A stretch of 64,000 nt of DNA from Rubricella aquisinus. GTDB taxonomy: Bacteria > Pseudomonadota > Alphaproteobacteria > Rhodobacterales > Rhodobacteraceae. Location of the stretch: positions 1-64,000 of the forward strand of contig NZ_JACIJS010000009.1 in assembly GCF_014199445.1 (NCBI RefSeq). The letters run 5' to 3'. Both the position numbers and the translations under genes were made by a program. Each line of letters begins with the position of its first letter. Within the stretch, counting starts at the first letter, position 1. This document shows positions 34,754 through 44,745 of this stretch, piece after piece. Under the pieces are notes generated by a model. It was given only the letters and a program-made list of their open reading frames with translations, did no database searches and was not told the origin of the DNA.

Positions 34754-35869
34754 ATGCGGCGTTTCCTCCTTGCCCTTTTGTGCCTGACCGTACCGCTTTA
34801 TGCCCAATCCCCGGAGCGGGATGCAGAGCGCGCAACGGCCATTATGGCAGGGGCGGAGGCCGATCTGGTTGCCGCGCGCGATGCGCAAAACCAGCTTGCC
34901 GCCTATGCAAAGGCGGTGCAGGGCTATGAATTGGCGCTGAGCGTGGCGCGCGGCTCTGCCCGGCAGATCGCCCTTGCCCGGGTGGATGCGGAACAGCGGT
35001 TCGCCGCGCAACGGGATCAGGTGGCAAAGCTGTTGGGCGGATTGCATCGGGTGGAGCGCGCGCCGGTGCCGCTCTTGATGATCCATCCGTCCGGGCCTGC
35101 GGGGGCGGTGCGAGCCGGGCAGTTGATGTCTGGCCTCGTCCCGATCCTGCAACAAGAGGCGACCACCCTGCGGACAGAGGCCGATTATCTGGTGACCCTG
35201 CAAGAGGATCAGGCGGCGGTCGAGGCACTGTTGAGCGATGGGCTGGCCGGGGTGCGCGCGGCGCGTGCGTCGCTCAATGATGCGCTGGCGCGGCGCAACA
35301 CGGCGCGGGTCACGGTGGACCGGCTGGTTCTGGAGGGGCTGCGGGACGGGAGTGCGACGCTACAGGCATTTGCCCGCGCCCTGGCCCGGCAGGCGCCGCC
35401 CGCCAGCGCCCGGTTCGAGAGTGCGGAAGGCGCACTTCCGCTGCCTGCCGAGGGCCGCATCCTACGCGCCTTTGGCACGCCCGATGCCGCCGGGATCGTC
35501 CGACCCGGACTGATCCTTGAGACGGGGGCTGTCAGCCTTGTCACCGCACCGATGGACGCGACGCTGCGCTATTCCGGGCCGTTCCTTGATTACGACCAGA
35601 TCGCCATTCTGGAGCCGGAGGCCGGATGGCTGCTGATTCTGGCGGGCCTGACTGAGGTATCGCGGGAGACGGGCGAGGTGATTTTGGCCGGGGAGCCGCT
35701 TGGAACTTTGGCAAGCGGCCCCACCACACGCAAAGATGATGCATTTTTGGTGGAAAATACCGGGCAGGGCGCGACAGTGGGAACAAACACGCTTTATATA
35801 GAGCTTAGACGCGACGGCGTGCCGATTGACCCGGCACCATGGTTCGCGACCGGAATGGATGGGGAGTAA
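34754..35869 (+). CDS. EnvC-like murein hydrolase activator (degenerate M23)
   Basis: 371 residues. Signal peptide (LLCLTVPLYA), a coiled-coil middle with Ala/Glu/Arg-rich heptads (about 20-205), and a C-terminal LytM/M23-like domain ending LYIELRRDGVPIDPAPWF. Zinc ligands of active M23 peptidases appear absent (LILAGL for the HxH region, LYIELR for the final His motif), as in EnvC, which activates amidases rather than cutting. Follows gpmI without gap, precedes ctpA by 6 bases, a common alphaproteobacterial order. Confidence 0.88.
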   Translation: MRRFLLALLCLTVPLYAQSPERDAERATAIMAGAEADLVAARDAQNQLAAYAKAVQGYELALSVARGSARQIALARVDAEQRFAAQRDQVAKLLGGLHRVERAPVPLLMIHPSGPAGAVRAGQLMSGLVPILQQEATTLRTEADYLVTLQEDQAAVEALLSDGLAGVRAARASLNDALARRNTARVTVDRLVLEGLRDGSATLQAFARALARQAPPASARFESAEGALPLPAEGRILRAFGTPDAAGIVRPGLILETGAVSLVTAPMDATLRYSGPFLDYDQIAILEPEAGWLLILAGLTEVSRETGEVILAGEPLGTLASGPTTRKDDAFLVENTGQGATVGTNTLYIELRRDGVPIDPAPWFATGMDGE

Positions 35870-35875
35870 TTGGTT

Positions 35876-37189
35876 ATGAAAAAGATGGTCATGGCGGCCT
35901 GTGTCGGGGCGCTGGCAGGTGGGATTGTCACAACGCAATTCGTTGGCCCCCTTGTCGCGCAGGAAACCGAGCGGCAGCGCTCCACCTACGAATATCTCGA
36001 TCTTTTTGGCTCGATCTTTGAGCGGGTGCGCGCGGGCTATGTCGAGGAAGTGGATGACCGCGATCTGATCGAGGCCGCGATCAACGGGATGCTGACATCG
36101 CTTGACCCGCATTCGGGTTTTCTGCCTGCGGATGATTACAGCGATATGCAGGTGCAGACCCGTGGCGAATTTGGCGGGCTGGGGATTGAGGTCACGCAGG
36201 AGAACGGCTTTGTGAAGGTCGTGTCCCCGATTGACGACACGCCCGCCGCTGAAGCGGGGCTTCAGGCGGGGGATTTCATCACCCATCTGAATGGCGAGTC
36301 GCTCCTTGGTCTGAACCTTGACGAGGCGGTCGAGTTGATGCGCGGGCCGGTCGGCTCTGAGATCATCATCAGCATCGTGCGTGAGGGCATGGACCCGTTC
36401 GACGTAACGCTGGAGCGGGCGACGATCCGCATTCGCGCCGTGCGCTCCCGTGTGGAGGACAACACCGTCGTGCTGCGCGTCACCACATTCAGCCGTCAGA
36501 CGTTCGACAACCTTGTCGAGCAGCTTGAGGAAGAGGCAGAGGCGCTTGGTGGCATGGACAGCGTGGATGGCATCGTGCTGGACCTGCGCAACAATCCCGG
36601 CGGGCTTTTGTCACAGGCGATACAGGTGTCCGACGCGTTCCTTGAGCAAGGGGAGATCGTGTCCACCCGTGGGCGCGACCCGCAGGACAGTGACCGCTAC
36701 AACGCGCGGCCCGGCGATATTTCCGGCGGCAAGCCGATTGTGGTGCTGATCAATGGCGGCTCCGCCTCCGCATCTGAGATCGTGGCGGGTGCCTTGCAGG
36801 ATCATCGCCGCGCGATTGTGGTGGGTGAAAAGAGCTTCGGCAAAGGCTCCGTTCAGTCGGTGATCCCATTGCAGGGCAATGCCGCGATGCGCCTGACCAC
36901 GGCGCGGTATTACACGCCATCGGGCCGCTCGATCCAGTCGCTGGGGATTGAGCCGGACATCCTCGTGCGCCGCCGCCTTGGCGATGGGGAGGACGTGGAC
37001 ACCACGGGCCGGTCCGAGGCCGATCTGCGCGGCAGCCTGATCAACGACAGCCTGACCGAAGATGAAATCCGCCAGTTGGAAGAAGAGCGCGCCCGGCTTG
37101 AGGCCGACGCGCAGCGCCGCAATGATGATTACCAGTTGGCCTATGCGCTCGACATCATCAAAGGGATCGCGGTGCTGGAGAACCGGTGA
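35876..37189 (+). CDS. ctpA: Carboxy-terminal processing peptidase, S41 family
   Basis: 437 residues. Signal/anchor ([18 protein letters not shown]), N-terminal helical domain, PDZ domain (about 85-165, [17 protein letters not shown]), then the catalytic domain with NNPGG, Ser in [10 protein letters not shown] and Lys in [11 protein letters not shown]. Periplasmic; in relatives it trims lipoproteins and murein hydrolases. Stop overlaps rppH as TGATG. Confidence 0.95.
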   Translation: MKKMVMAACVGALAGGIVTTQFVGPLVAQETERQRSTYEYLDLFGSIFERVRAGYVEEVDDRDLIEAAINGMLTSLDPHSGFLPADDYSDMQVQTRGEFGGLGIEVTQENGFVKVVSPIDDTPAAEAGLQAGDFITHLNGESLLGLNLDEAVELMRGPVGSEIIISIVREGMDPFDVTLERATIRIRAVRSRVEDNTVVLRVTTFSRQTFDNLVEQLEEEAEALGGMDSVDGIVLDLRNNPGGLLSQAIQVSDAFLEQGEIVSTRGRDPQDSDRYNARPGDISGGKPIVVLINGGSASASEIVAGALQDHRRAIVVGEKSFGKGSVQSVIPLQGNAAMRLTTARYYTPSGRSIQSLGIEPDILVRRRLGDGEDVDTTGRSEADLRGSLINDSLTEDEIRQLEEERARLEADAQRRNDDYQLAYALDIIKGIAVLENR

Positions 37190-37677
37190 TGCTCACCGAA
37201 GCGGAGATCGCAAAGCTGCCATACCGGCCTTGTGTCGGTGTGGTGCTGATGAATCGCGCCGGGCTGGTTTTCGTGGGCCAGCGCGCGGATATGGACAGCC
37301 CCGCATGGCAAATGCCCCAAGGCGGCATCGACAAGGGGGAGACAGCGCTGGACGCCGCCTTGCGCGAGTTGTTGGAAGAAACCGGCGTCCCGCAGGAGGC
37401 CGTTGAGGTTGTCGCCCAAACAGATGAACCGCTCCGCTATGACCTGCCGAAAGAGGCGATGGGTGTTGCTTTCAAGGGCAAATATCGGGGCCAGGCGCAG
37501 GATTGGGTGCTGATGCGGCTCAAGTCCGGGGATGACGCGATCAACATCGCGACAGAGCATCCTGAATTCAGCGCATGGGAATGGGTCACACCGGCGGAGG
37601 CCGTGGCCCGGATCGTCCCCTTCAAACGCCCGATCTATGAGCGGGTGATGGACGCGTTTGCCGCGCACTTGGCTTGA
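37189..37677 (+). CDS. rppH: RNA 5' pyrophosphohydrolase (Nudix)
   Basis: 162 residues. Nudix box [22 protein letters not shown] (given here as GGIDKGET...RELLEETG). N-terminal [23 protein letters not shown] and C-terminal [15 protein letters not shown] are typical of RppH, which removes pyrophosphate from mRNA 5' ends. ATG shares A with the ctpA stop. Confidence 0.93.
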   Translation: MLTEAEIAKLPYRPCVGVVLMNRAGLVFVGQRADMDSPAWQMPQGGIDKGETALDAALRELLEETGVPQEAVEVVAQTDEPLRYDLPKEAMGVAFKGKYRGQAQDWVLMRLKSGDDAINIATEHPEFSAWEWVTPAEAVARIVPFKRPIYERVMDAFAAHLA

Positions 37678-37710
37678 ACCGATCCTATTGTCGGCTGGGG
37701 CGGGTGGCAG

Positions 37711-37742
37711 AGGACCGGCGCGTTTGACGTCGCTCCGGTCCT
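37711..37742. terminator. Bidirectional hairpin between rppH and DUF1150
   Basis: AGGACCGG (37711-37718) pairs perfectly with CCGGTCCT (37735-37742) around a 16-base loop. It sits between convergent genes. The arms are the same GGACCGG/CCGGTCC as the right end of the 157-bp elements. No long T run, so terminator function is inferred from position. Confidence 0.6.
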
Positions 37743-37748
37743 TTGGGG

Positions 37749-37964
37749 TTAGTGGACGTTCACCGGTTTGAATTCGTGATCGCGTGCCACGCGAAATGCA
37801 AGCTTTCGGTCAGTGACGATGGCAAGCTGCTGCCCTTCGGCAGAGTGGATCGCGTATAGCGTCGGCGCGGTCGTCTGGGCGCGCAACTCCTCCGGCAGGT
37901 CGGCGGCTGCAATCGCACGGACATAAACGGTCTTTTCGGGCAGGTTGAATGGCAGGTCGTTCAT
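37749..37964 (-). CDS. DUF1150 family protein
   Basis: 71 residues: YVRAIAAADLPEEL, LYAIHSAEGQQLAIVTDRKLAF and the C-terminal AFRVARDHEFKPVNVH are characteristic. The family occurs next to hsp20 genes in alphaproteobacteria, as here (26 bases downstream), suggesting a heat-shock link. Function unknown. Confidence 0.92.
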   Translation of the reverse strand: MNDLPFNLPEKTVYVRAIAAADLPEELRAQTTAPTLYAIHSAEGQQLAIVTDRKLAFRVARDHEFKPVNVH

Positions 37965-37990
37965 GGTGGTCCTCCTGAAAATAGGCAGGG

Positions 37991-38404
37991 TTAGCCGCGC
38001 TTGATCTCGATCTTTTGGACGATGCTGTCGGGAAGGGAGCGGGACAGATCGACATGCAGCAATCCGCGCTCCAGCGTGGCGGTGGTCACGTCCACGCCTT
38101 CGGCCAGCACGAAACTGCGCTGGAACTGGCGCGCAGCGATCCCGCGATGCAGGAACACGCGGCCCGCGCTGTCATCCTGCTGACGGCCCCGGATGACAAG
38201 CTGGTGATCTTCGATCGTGATCGACAGATCCTCCTCGGCAAATCCGGCGACTGCGAGCGTGATGCGGTAGGTCCGCTCATCCACCTGCTCGATATTATAG
38301 GGGGGGTAGCCGTCATTGCCGGTTTTGGCGGTCCGCTCGACCAGTCGGTCAAGCTCCTCAAATCCCAGCAGAAACGGGTGCGAAGCGAAAGAGATGCGCG
38401 TCAT
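37991..38404 (-). CDS. Hsp20 family small heat shock protein
   Basis: 137 residues, IbpA-like. N-terminal HPFLLGFEELDRLVERTAK, alpha-crystallin domain PPYNIEQVDERTYRITLAVAGF, with LVIRGRQ and a C-terminal LARSLPDSIVQKIEIKRG-like tail. Holdase chaperone. Heat-shock regulation is expected but no clear RpoH promoter or ROSE-type thermometer could be picked by eye. Confidence 0.93.
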   Translation of the reverse strand: MTRISFASHPFLLGFEELDRLVERTAKTGNDGYPPYNIEQVDERTYRITLAVAGFAEEDLSITIEDHQLVIRGRQQDDSAGRVFLHRGIAARQFQRSFVLAEGVDVTTATLERGLLHVDLSRSLPDSIVQKIEIKRG

Positions 38405-38503
38405 CCTTAATCCTCATGTCCTTGTATCAAGCGACAGGTCACGGCCCCTCAAAAGGCGACCGGTGCAAGGAATATGGGGAGGATCGCGCGGCGCGGCAAG
38501 GGG

Positions 38504-39085
38504 TCAGCTGTGACCCGTCGCATCCCGCCAGTGTTTGCGGCAAAGGGAGACGTACGTCTCATTCCCGCCGATCTGAACCTGATCGCCATCGATCAGGGTG
38601 TTGCCCTCGTCATCCTGCCGCACGACCATCGTCGCCTTGCGCCCGCAATGGCAGATGGTGCGCACTTCGCGCAGGTGATCGGCAATCGCAAGCAGCGTTT
38701 CCGAGCCGGGAAAGAGTTTGCCCTGAAAATCGACACGCAGGCCGTAAGCCATCACCGGCACGCCAAGGTCATCCGCGACCCGCGCCAATTGCCAGACCTG
38801 ATCGGAGGTCAGAAACTGCGCCTCGTCCACCAGCACACAGGCAATCGGCCCCGATTGTAGGCGTTTTTGGATACGGGTGTAGAGGTCATCCTCGGGCGCG
38901 TAGGTATCGGCCTTAGCCTCGATCCCGATGCGCGAGCCAATGACGCTCTCGCCTGCGCGGGTGTCAAACGCGTAGGTCAAGAGATAGGTGTCCATCCCGC
39001 GTTCGTTGTAGTTATAGGACGCTTGCAGCAAGAGCGTACTCTTGCCCGCGTTCATGGTGGAATAGTTGAAATAGAGCTTGGCCAT
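38504..39085 (-). CDS. tdk: Thymidine kinase, type II
   Basis: 193 residues from MAKLYFNYSTMNAGKST at 39085. Walker A MNAGKSTLLL, LVDEAQFL, and zinc ligands in CHCGRKA and SLCRKHW. Salvage phosphorylation of thymidine. Upstream alternative start at 39121 lacks support. Confidence 0.95.
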   Translation of the reverse strand: MAKLYFNYSTMNAGKSTLLLQASYNYNERGMDTYLLTYAFDTRAGESVIGSRIGIEAKADTYAPEDDLYTRIQKRLQSGPIACVLVDEAQFLTSDQVWQLARVADDLGVPVMAYGLRVDFQGKLFPGSETLLAIADHLREVRTICHCGRKATMVVRQDDEGNTLIDGDQVQIGGNETYVSLCRKHWRDATGHS

Positions 39086-39171
39086 GGCTGCTTTTTTGAC
39101 CCGTGAGATGGGGGCGGTCAAGGCGGTGGGCGCGGGCCCCGGTGGCTAAATCCAGCGCGGGGTCAGGCCGC

Positions 39172-39229
39172 AAGCGTCGGTCTGATCACGCCCCGTACTA
39201 GAGGGGGACGGCAATCAGACCGGTCGCTT
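39172..39229. terminator. Long imperfect inverted repeat downstream of carB
   Basis: AAGCG-TCGGTCTGAT pairs with ATCAGACCG-GT-CGCTT (9 plus 5 bp) around a loop which itself has CCCC/GGGG. Begins 3 bases beyond the carB stop and ends before tdk. Probably stops carB transcription; there is no strong T run. Confidence 0.55.
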
Positions 39230-39232
39230 GCT

Positions 39233-42200
39233 TCAAAGCCCCTGAATAGGCATCACGTCAATCTCGCCCTCGCGCGCGTTGCGGATCGCCAAGGCGGTCG
39301 CCCGCGATCCGGCGGCGGTGGTGTAGTAGGGGATCTTGTCATAGAGCGCCACGCGGCGAATATCGCGGCTGTCCTCCACGGATTGTGTGCCCTCGGTCGT
39401 GTTGAACACGATCTGCACATCGCCATTCTTGAGCGCGTCCACGATATGGGGCCGGCCCTCGAACACCTTGTTCACACGGGTCGTGGCGATGCCTTGATCA
39501 GACAGCCACGCCGCCGTGCCAGAGGTCGCGAGGATCGTAAAGCCGAGATCCGCCATGGTCTGCGCGGCCTCCAGCATCGCCGGGCCCTTATCCGCATCCT
39601 TGATCGAGATGAACACCTTGCCGCTATCCGGCAGGGCCACGCCCGCGCCCATCTGCGCCTTCAGGAAGGCCCGCTCGAAGGTCATATCAAGGCCCATCAC
39701 CTCCCCGGTGGAGCGCATCTCCGGCCCCAGCAGCGTATCGACGCCGGGGAAGCGGGCGAAGGGCAACACGGCCTCTTTCACGGCGATATGCTTGGTCTCC
39801 GGCGCTTTCAACTCCATGTTCGACAGCGGCTCCCCGGCCATCAGGCGGGCGGCGATGCTGGCGATGGGGCTGCCCACGGCCTTTGCCACGAAGGGCACGG
39901 TGCGGGACGCGCGCGGATTGACTTCCAGCACATAGATCACGCCGTCCTTGATCGCGAATTGCACATTCATCAGGCCGATGACATTGAGCGCCTTGGCCAT
40001 CGCGACGGATTGGGTTTTCAGCTCCGCGACAATCTCCGCCGACAGGGAATGGGGCGGTAGGGAACAGGCGCTGTCACCCGAATGCACGCCCGCCTCTTCG
40101 ATATGTTCCATCACGCCCGCGACATGGACGTTCTGCCCATCGCACAGACAATCGACATCCACCTCAACCGCGCCCGCAAGATAGCTGTCCAAAAGAACCG
40201 GACTGTCGCCCGACACCACCACGGCAGAGCGGATATAGCGGCGCAATTGGTCCATATCGCGCACAATCTCCATCGCGCGACCCCCCAGCACATAGGAGGG
40301 GCGGATCACGAGGGGGAAGCCGACTTCTTCGGCAATCTTGAGCGCTTCCTCATCGGAGGACGCGATGCCGTTCACGGGCTGTTTGAGGTTCAGATCACCG
40401 AGCAATTGCTGGAACCGCTCGCGATCCTCAGCCAGATCAATCGCGTCGGGGGAGGTGCCAAGGATCGGGATGCCCTCTGCCTCCAGCGCGTTGGCGAGTT
40501 TCAGCGGGGTCTGCCCGCCGAACTGGACGATCACACCATGCAGCGTGCCGTTTTCCTGCTCGACCCGCAGGATTTCCATCACATGCTCAATCGTCAACGG
40601 CTCGAAATAGAGGCGGTCGGACGTGTCGTAATCCGTGCTCACCGTTTCCGGGTTGCAGTTGATCATGATCGTCTCGTAGCCCTGCTCGGTCAGCGCGAAA
40701 CAGGCGTGACAGCAGCAGTAGTCAAATTCGATGCCCTGCCCGATCCGGTTCGGCCCACCGCCAAGGATGACGACTTTCTTGCGATCCGACGGGCGGGCTT
40801 CGCATTCGACCTCACCCATCATGTCGGCCTCATAGGTCGAATACATGTAGGGGGTCTGCGCCTCGAATTCGGCGGCGCAGGTGTCGATCCGCTTGAACAC
40901 GGCGGTCACGCCGAGCCGTTGGCGCGCGTGGCGCACCTCCGTTTCCGATTGCCCGGTCAGAAGGCCAAGCCGCGCATCGGTAAATCCAAGCATCTTGAGC
41001 GCGCGCAGGCCTGCCGCGTCAGTGGGCAGGCCCGCCTGCCGCACACCGTCCTCCGCATCGACGATTTCGCGAATACGGTCGAGGAACCACGGATCGAACG
41101 CGGTGATGCGCTGGATCTCGTCATTCGAGATGCCTTCGCGCATCGCCTGCGCAATCACGCGCAGCCGGTCGGGTGTCTGCTGGGACAGGTTGGCGATCAG
41201 CGCCTCGCGCGTGTCGAACGCGATCTCATCAAACCCGGTCAGGCCGGTTTCCATGGAGGCCAGCGCCTTTTGCATCGATTCGTGGATCGTGCGGCCAATC
41301 GCCATCGCTTCGCCCACGGATTTCATCGCGGTGGTCAGCGTCGCCTCGGACCCGGGGAATTTCTCAAAAGCAAAGCGCGGGATTTTGGTGACGACATAGT
41401 CGATGGTCGGCTCAAACGATGCCGGGGTCACGCCCGTGATGTCATTGTCCAACTCATCGAGCGTATAGCCCACCGCGAGCTTTGCCGCGATCTTTGCGAT
41501 CGGGAAGCCGGTCGCCTTCGATGCCAGCGCGGAGGAGCGGGACACACGCGGGTTCATCTCGATCACGACCATGCGGCCATTCTGAGGGTTCACGGCCCAT
41601 TGCACGTTGGACCCGCCGGTCTCTACCCCGATTTCCCGCAATACGGCAATGCTGGCGTTGCGCATCATCTGATATTCCCGGTCGGTCAGGGTCAGCGCAG
41701 GGGCGACGGTGATCGAATCGCCCGTATGCACACCCATCGGATCGACGTTTTCGATGGAGCAGATGATGATCGCATTGTCCGCAGTGTCGCGGACAACCTC
41801 CATCTCATATTCTTTCCAGCCCAGAAGGCTCTCATCAATCAGGATTTGCGCCATGGGAGAGGCATCAAGGCCGGACCGACAGATCCGCTCGTAATCCTCC
41901 CGGTTATAGGCCACGCCTCCCCCGGTGCCACCAAGGGTGAAGGCCGGGCGGATAATGGCGGGCAGGCCGACATATTCGATGGCGTCCACAGCGGCGCGCA
42001 CGCCCGCGTCGATATCGTACTTGCCGTTGGCCCCTTTCGGTGCGGCAATGATCGTGGCGCGCGGGTTTTCCAGCCCCAGCCGGTCCATCGCCTCCCGGAA
42101 CAGCTTACGATCTTCGGCCATTTCAATGGCGTCACGTTTCGCGCCGATCAACTCGACCCCGAATTTCTCAAGCACGCCCAGATCGTCCAACTCAAGCGCG

Positions 42201-42493
42201 GTGTTCAGCCCGGTTTGTCCGCCCATCGTGGGCAAAAGCGCGTCGGGCCGCTCCTTTTCAATGATCTTGGCGACCATATCGGCGGTGATCGGCTCGATAT
42301 AGGTGGCGTCCGCCATGCCGGGGTCGGTCATGATGGTGGCAGGGTTGGAGTTGACGAGGATAACCCGGTATCCCTCCTCCTTGAGCGCCTTGCAGGCTTG
42401 CGCACCGGAGTAGTCAAATTCACAGGCCTGCCCGATGACGATAGGGCCCGCACCGATGATCATGATTGAGTGAATATCATCTCTTTTCGGCAT
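39233..42493 (-). CDS. carB: Carbamoyl-phosphate synthase large subunit
   Basis: 1086 residues from [21 protein letters not shown] at 42493 (AAGGATG upstream). Two homologous ATP-grasp halves, each with [10 protein letters not shown] or [10 protein letters not shown] type loops and [18 protein letters not shown] / [18 protein letters not shown]. The C-terminal MGS-like allosteric domain is present. Makes carbamoyl phosphate for pyrimidine and arginine. An open frame continues 73 codons upstream through repeat sequence and is not coding. carA is not nearby. Confidence 0.97.
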   Translation of the reverse strand: MPKRDDIHSIMIIGAGPIVIGQACEFDYSGAQACKALKEEGYRVILVNSNPATIMTDPGMADATYIEPITADMVAKIIEKERPDALLPTMGGQTGLNTALELDDLGVLEKFGVELIGAKRDAIEMAEDRKLFREAMDRLGLENPRATIIAAPKGANGKYDIDAGVRAAVDAIEYVGLPAIIRPAFTLGGTGGGVAYNREDYERICRSGLDASPMAQILIDESLLGWKEYEMEVVRDTADNAIIICSIENVDPMGVHTGDSITVAPALTLTDREYQMMRNASIAVLREIGVETGGSNVQWAVNPQNGRMVVIEMNPRVSRSSALASKATGFPIAKIAAKLAVGYTLDELDNDITGVTPASFEPTIDYVVTKIPRFAFEKFPGSEATLTTAMKSVGEAMAIGRTIHESMQKALASMETGLTGFDEIAFDTREALIANLSQQTPDRLRVIAQAMREGISNDEIQRITAFDPWFLDRIREIVDAEDGVRQAGLPTDAAGLRALKMLGFTDARLGLLTGQSETEVRHARQRLGVTAVFKRIDTCAAEFEAQTPYMYSTYEADMMGEVECEARPSDRKKVVILGGGPNRIGQGIEFDYCCCHACFALTEQGYETIMINCNPETVSTDYDTSDRLYFEPLTIEHVMEILRVEQENGTLHGVIVQFGGQTPLKLANALEAEGIPILGTSPDAIDLAEDRERFQQLLGDLNLKQPVNGIASSDEEALKIAEEVGFPLVIRPSYVLGGRAMEIVRDMDQLRRYIRSAVVVSGDSPVLLDSYLAGAVEVDVDCLCDGQNVHVAGVMEHIEEAGVHSGDSACSLPPHSLSAEIVAELKTQSVAMAKALNVIGLMNVQFAIKDGVIYVLEVNPRASRTVPFVAKAVGSPIASIAARLMAGEPLSNMELKAPETKHIAVKEAVLPFARFPGVDTLLGPEMRSTGEVMGLDMTFERAFLKAQMGAGVALPDSGKVFISIKDADKGPAMLEAAQTMADLGFTILATSGTAAWLSDQGIATTRVNKVFEGRPHIVDALKNGDVQIVFNTTEGTQSVEDSRDIRRVALYDKIPYYTTAAGSRATALAIRNAREGEIDVMPIQGL

Positions 42494-42595
42494 CGGGGCA
42501 TCCTTCGGGCTGGCAGGGTCGGCACAAATTGTGTGGGAGATACGCGGGCAGCGCCAAAGGCGCAAGCACGGACTTGCCCGCATGGGAAAAAGGGC

Positions 42596-42640
42596 GCGCT
42601 CCCGCCCGTCGTTCCGTCGCTTGCGCTCCGTCCTCCCGTT
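42596..42640 (-). repeat. 45-bp repeat, inverted relative to 22666-22710
   Basis: The reverse complement of this stretch matches 22666-22710 with two differences. In copy 1 it is joined to the end of the larger element; here it is separate and reversed, 36 bases before the 214-bp block. Confidence 0.75.
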
Positions 42641-42675
42641 GGGGGTGGCGCGGCTGCGCCGCGCAAAGGGAAGAA

Positions 42676-42889
42676 TGCGCTGAGGTGTTTGAGGAACAGG
42701 TGTGTTCCTCAAATCACCCGTTCAATTTTGGGTGTCACGATTCGCCCGCGCGTCAAGGCCGCTCGTTCCTCGGACCTTGACCCACGGCCGAATCGCGGGG
42801 GCCGCTCTTACTTCACCAAGTCCAATTCACTTTCTTCAAATATACCCCGCCGGAGGCACCGCCGCGCCGCAAGGCGCGGCGCTCGGCCC
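42676..42889. repeat. Large intergenic repeat, copy 2
   Basis: Matches 22453-22665 over its length. The palindrome (42688-42713) has 11-bp arms TTTGAGGAACA/TGTTCCTCAAA with GGTG between. The terminal hairpin CGCCGCGCC-GCAA-GGCGCGGCG keeps a 9-bp stem and a GNRA loop (GAAA in copy 1). Contains a minus-oriented interspersed motif at 42821-42857. Confidence 0.85.
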
Positions 42890-42990
42890 AAAGGGAGCGG
42901 CCCGAAGGGCCAGCGACGTGCGGGAGCGCCGCGTTGTGCCGCGCGACTGCGGGGGATAGAGTGGAGCGCATATCAAAAGGAACACTCCCC

Positions 42991-44745
42991 ATGGCCACCC
43001 CAGGCGCCGATCCGCTTCTGACCACTGCTGCTGTTTTCCTCGGCGCTGCGGTGGTCGCTGTCCCCTTGTTCCAGCGTCTCAAGATGGGATCGGTGCTTGG
43101 CTATCTGGCGGCGGGTGCGGCCATCGGGCCATATGGGTTGGCCGTGATCCAGGACACCGATGCGGTTTTGCATTTCGCGGAATTTGGCGTCGTGATGCTT
43201 CTCTTCGTCATTGGGTTAGAGTTGAAGCCTGCGCGGCTATGGCGGTTGCGGTCGGATATATTCGGGCTTGGCCTTTTGCAGGTGTTGATCACGGGCAGTC
43301 TGGTCGCCGGGGTGTGTCTTGCCATCGGGCTGAGTTGGCAGGTGGCCGTCATCATCGGATCGAGCCTCGCGCTCAGTTCCACCGCCATCGGCATTCAGGT
43401 CCTGCGGGAGCGGCGGGAGTTGCGCTCTGACTATGGCAACCGGGCCTTTTCGATCCTGCTGTTGCAGGATTTAGCGATTGTCCCGCTGTTTGCGCTGGTC
43501 GCCTTCCTCGCGCCCGGTGCTGGTGCCACCGGCAGCCCGTTGACGCAAGCGGGTCTGGCGCTGGGCGGTGTTGTCATTCTGATCGTCGTGATCCGTTACG
43601 GGCTGCGGCCCGTGTTCCATGCCGTCGCCAATTCCGGCAGTGGCGAGTTGTTCACCGCGGCGGCTCTGCTTGTCGTCATCGGCTCTGCTCTTGCGATGGA
43701 CCTTGTGGGCCTTTCCATGGCGCTTGGCGCGTTCATCGCGGGCGTGCTGCTCGCTGAGAGCGAATTCCGCCATCAGTTGGAAACCGATATCGAGCCGTTC
43801 CGTGGATTGCTCCTTGGCCTCTTTTTTATGGGCTTTGGCATGACGCTGAACTGGATGCTCGTGGTCGAGAATTGGTGGATCGTGCTGGGCGGTGCCTTGG
43901 GCCTCTACCTCGCGAAAGGTGCGGTGCTCTACGGTCTCGCGCGGCTTTTCCGGTCGAGCCATAAGGACGCGATCCGCATTGCCAGTGTTATCGGGCAGGG
44001 CGGCGAATTTGCCTTCGTCATGATCACGCTCGCGATCGGGGTCGGATTGTTTGAGGGCGAGTTGCCCGCGATCCTGTCCGCGATTGTCACCTTCTCCATG
44101 ATCCTCACGCCATTGGCGATGGCCGGGGCGGACCGGTTGATCGCGCGCATGGGCGGGGCCGATACGCTTGATGACATGAAAGGGGTGGAGCACGCGGACC
44201 GCGCAAAAGTCATCGTCGCAGGCTTTGGCCGCGTGGGCCAAGTCATCGCGCGGATCATGGCTATGCAGGACGTGGACGTCACGCTGATCGACAATTCGCC
44301 GCGCCGCATTCGGATCGCCCGCACGTTCGGTACGGAGGTTTATTTTGGGGACGCCCGCAGGCTCGACATGCTTGAAACCGCAGGGGCCGCCGAGGCCGAT
44401 CTTTTGTTCCTTTGCATCAGCGACCGGGATGGCGCGCCCGAATCGGTGATCAAGCTCAAAGAGCGGTTCCCGAACCTCAAAATCTTTGCCGAGACCTATG
44501 ATCGTTTCTCCGAAGTCGATATGCGCCGCGCCGGGGCCGATTTCGTCGTCCGCCAGACCTATGAAAGCGCCATTGCGCTCGCCGCCGCTGGGCTCGATGA
44601 ATTGGGCGAGTGGGATGATGTGGAGGACGTCATCGCGGAATTCCGGCGGCACGACATGGAGCGGCTCGATCTTGAAACCGAACATGGCACTGAAAAGGCG
44701 CTCGATATCCTGCGCGAAAAGTACGAATTGAGCGATGAAGCCTGA
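42991..44745 (+). CDS. Kef-type monovalent cation/proton antiporter with RCK domain
   Basis: 584 residues. N-terminal CPA2 Na/K-H exchanger domain with about 12 helices (LGYLAAGAAIGPYGL, EFGVVMLLFVIGLEL, ALSSTAIGIQVL, SILLLQDLAIVPLFAL). C-terminal RCK/TrkA-N domain from about 407 (VIVAGFGRVGQVIARIM). Resembles KefB/KefC; partner KefF/G-like flavoprotein not adjacent. Stop overlaps the GNAT gene by 11 bases. Confidence 0.93.
   Translation: MATPGADPLLTTAAVFLGAAVVAVPLFQRLKMGSVLGYLAAGAAIGPYGLAVIQDTDAVLHFAEFGVVMLLFVIGLELKPARLWRLRSDIFGLGLLQVLITGSLVAGVCLAIGLSWQVAVIIGSSLALSSTAIGIQVLRERRELRSDYGNRAFSILLLQDLAIVPLFALVAFLAPGAGATGSPLTQAGLALGGVVILIVVIRYGLRPVFHAVANSGSGELFTAAALLVVIGSALAMDLVGLSMALGAFIAGVLLAESEFRHQLETDIEPFRGLLLGLFFMGFGMTLNWMLVVENWWIVLGGALGLYLAKGAVLYGLARLFRSSHKDAIRIASVIGQGGEFAFVMITLAIGVGLFEGELPAILSAIVTFSMILTPLAMAGADRLIARMGGADTLDDMKGVEHADRAKVIVAGFGRVGQVIARIMAMQDVDVTLIDNSPRRIRIARTFGTEVYFGDARRLDMLETAGAAEADLLFLCISDRDGAPESVIKLKERFPNLKIFAETYDRFSEVDMRRAGADFVVRQTYESAIALAAAGLDELGEWDDVEDVIAEFRRHDMERLDLETEHGTEKALDILREKYELSDEA

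Larger units (their letters stand above)
42494..42990. other. 497-base gap dominated by repeats
   Basis: No gene. Contains a 45-bp repeat (42596-42640) and the 214-bp repeat (42676-42889), and must hold divergent promoters for carB and the Kef-type gene. Sequence 42890-42990 is GC-rich with no recognisable signal except AAAAGGA before the kef start. Confidence 0.7.

Noticed and set aside
33311-35203. Minus-strand open frame of 630 codons over gpmI and envC
   Set aside because: Antisense to two well-recognised genes, His/Arg/Gly-rich translation without domains.
38405-38503. RpoH promoter or ROSE-type RNA thermometer before hsp20
   Set aside because: I looked for CTTG...CAT-type spacing and for an anti-Shine-Dalgarno fold. 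Only a short CTTG-ATA-CAAG repeat near the start was seen, not enough for a call.
40082-42469. Plus-strand open frame of 795 codons over carB
   Set aside because: Antisense to carB; His/Arg/Asp-rich composition only.
42494-42712. 73-codon N-terminal extension of carB
   Set aside because: It lies partly in duplicated intergenic repeat sequence; homologous carB proteins begin at MPKR, which has its own ribosome site.
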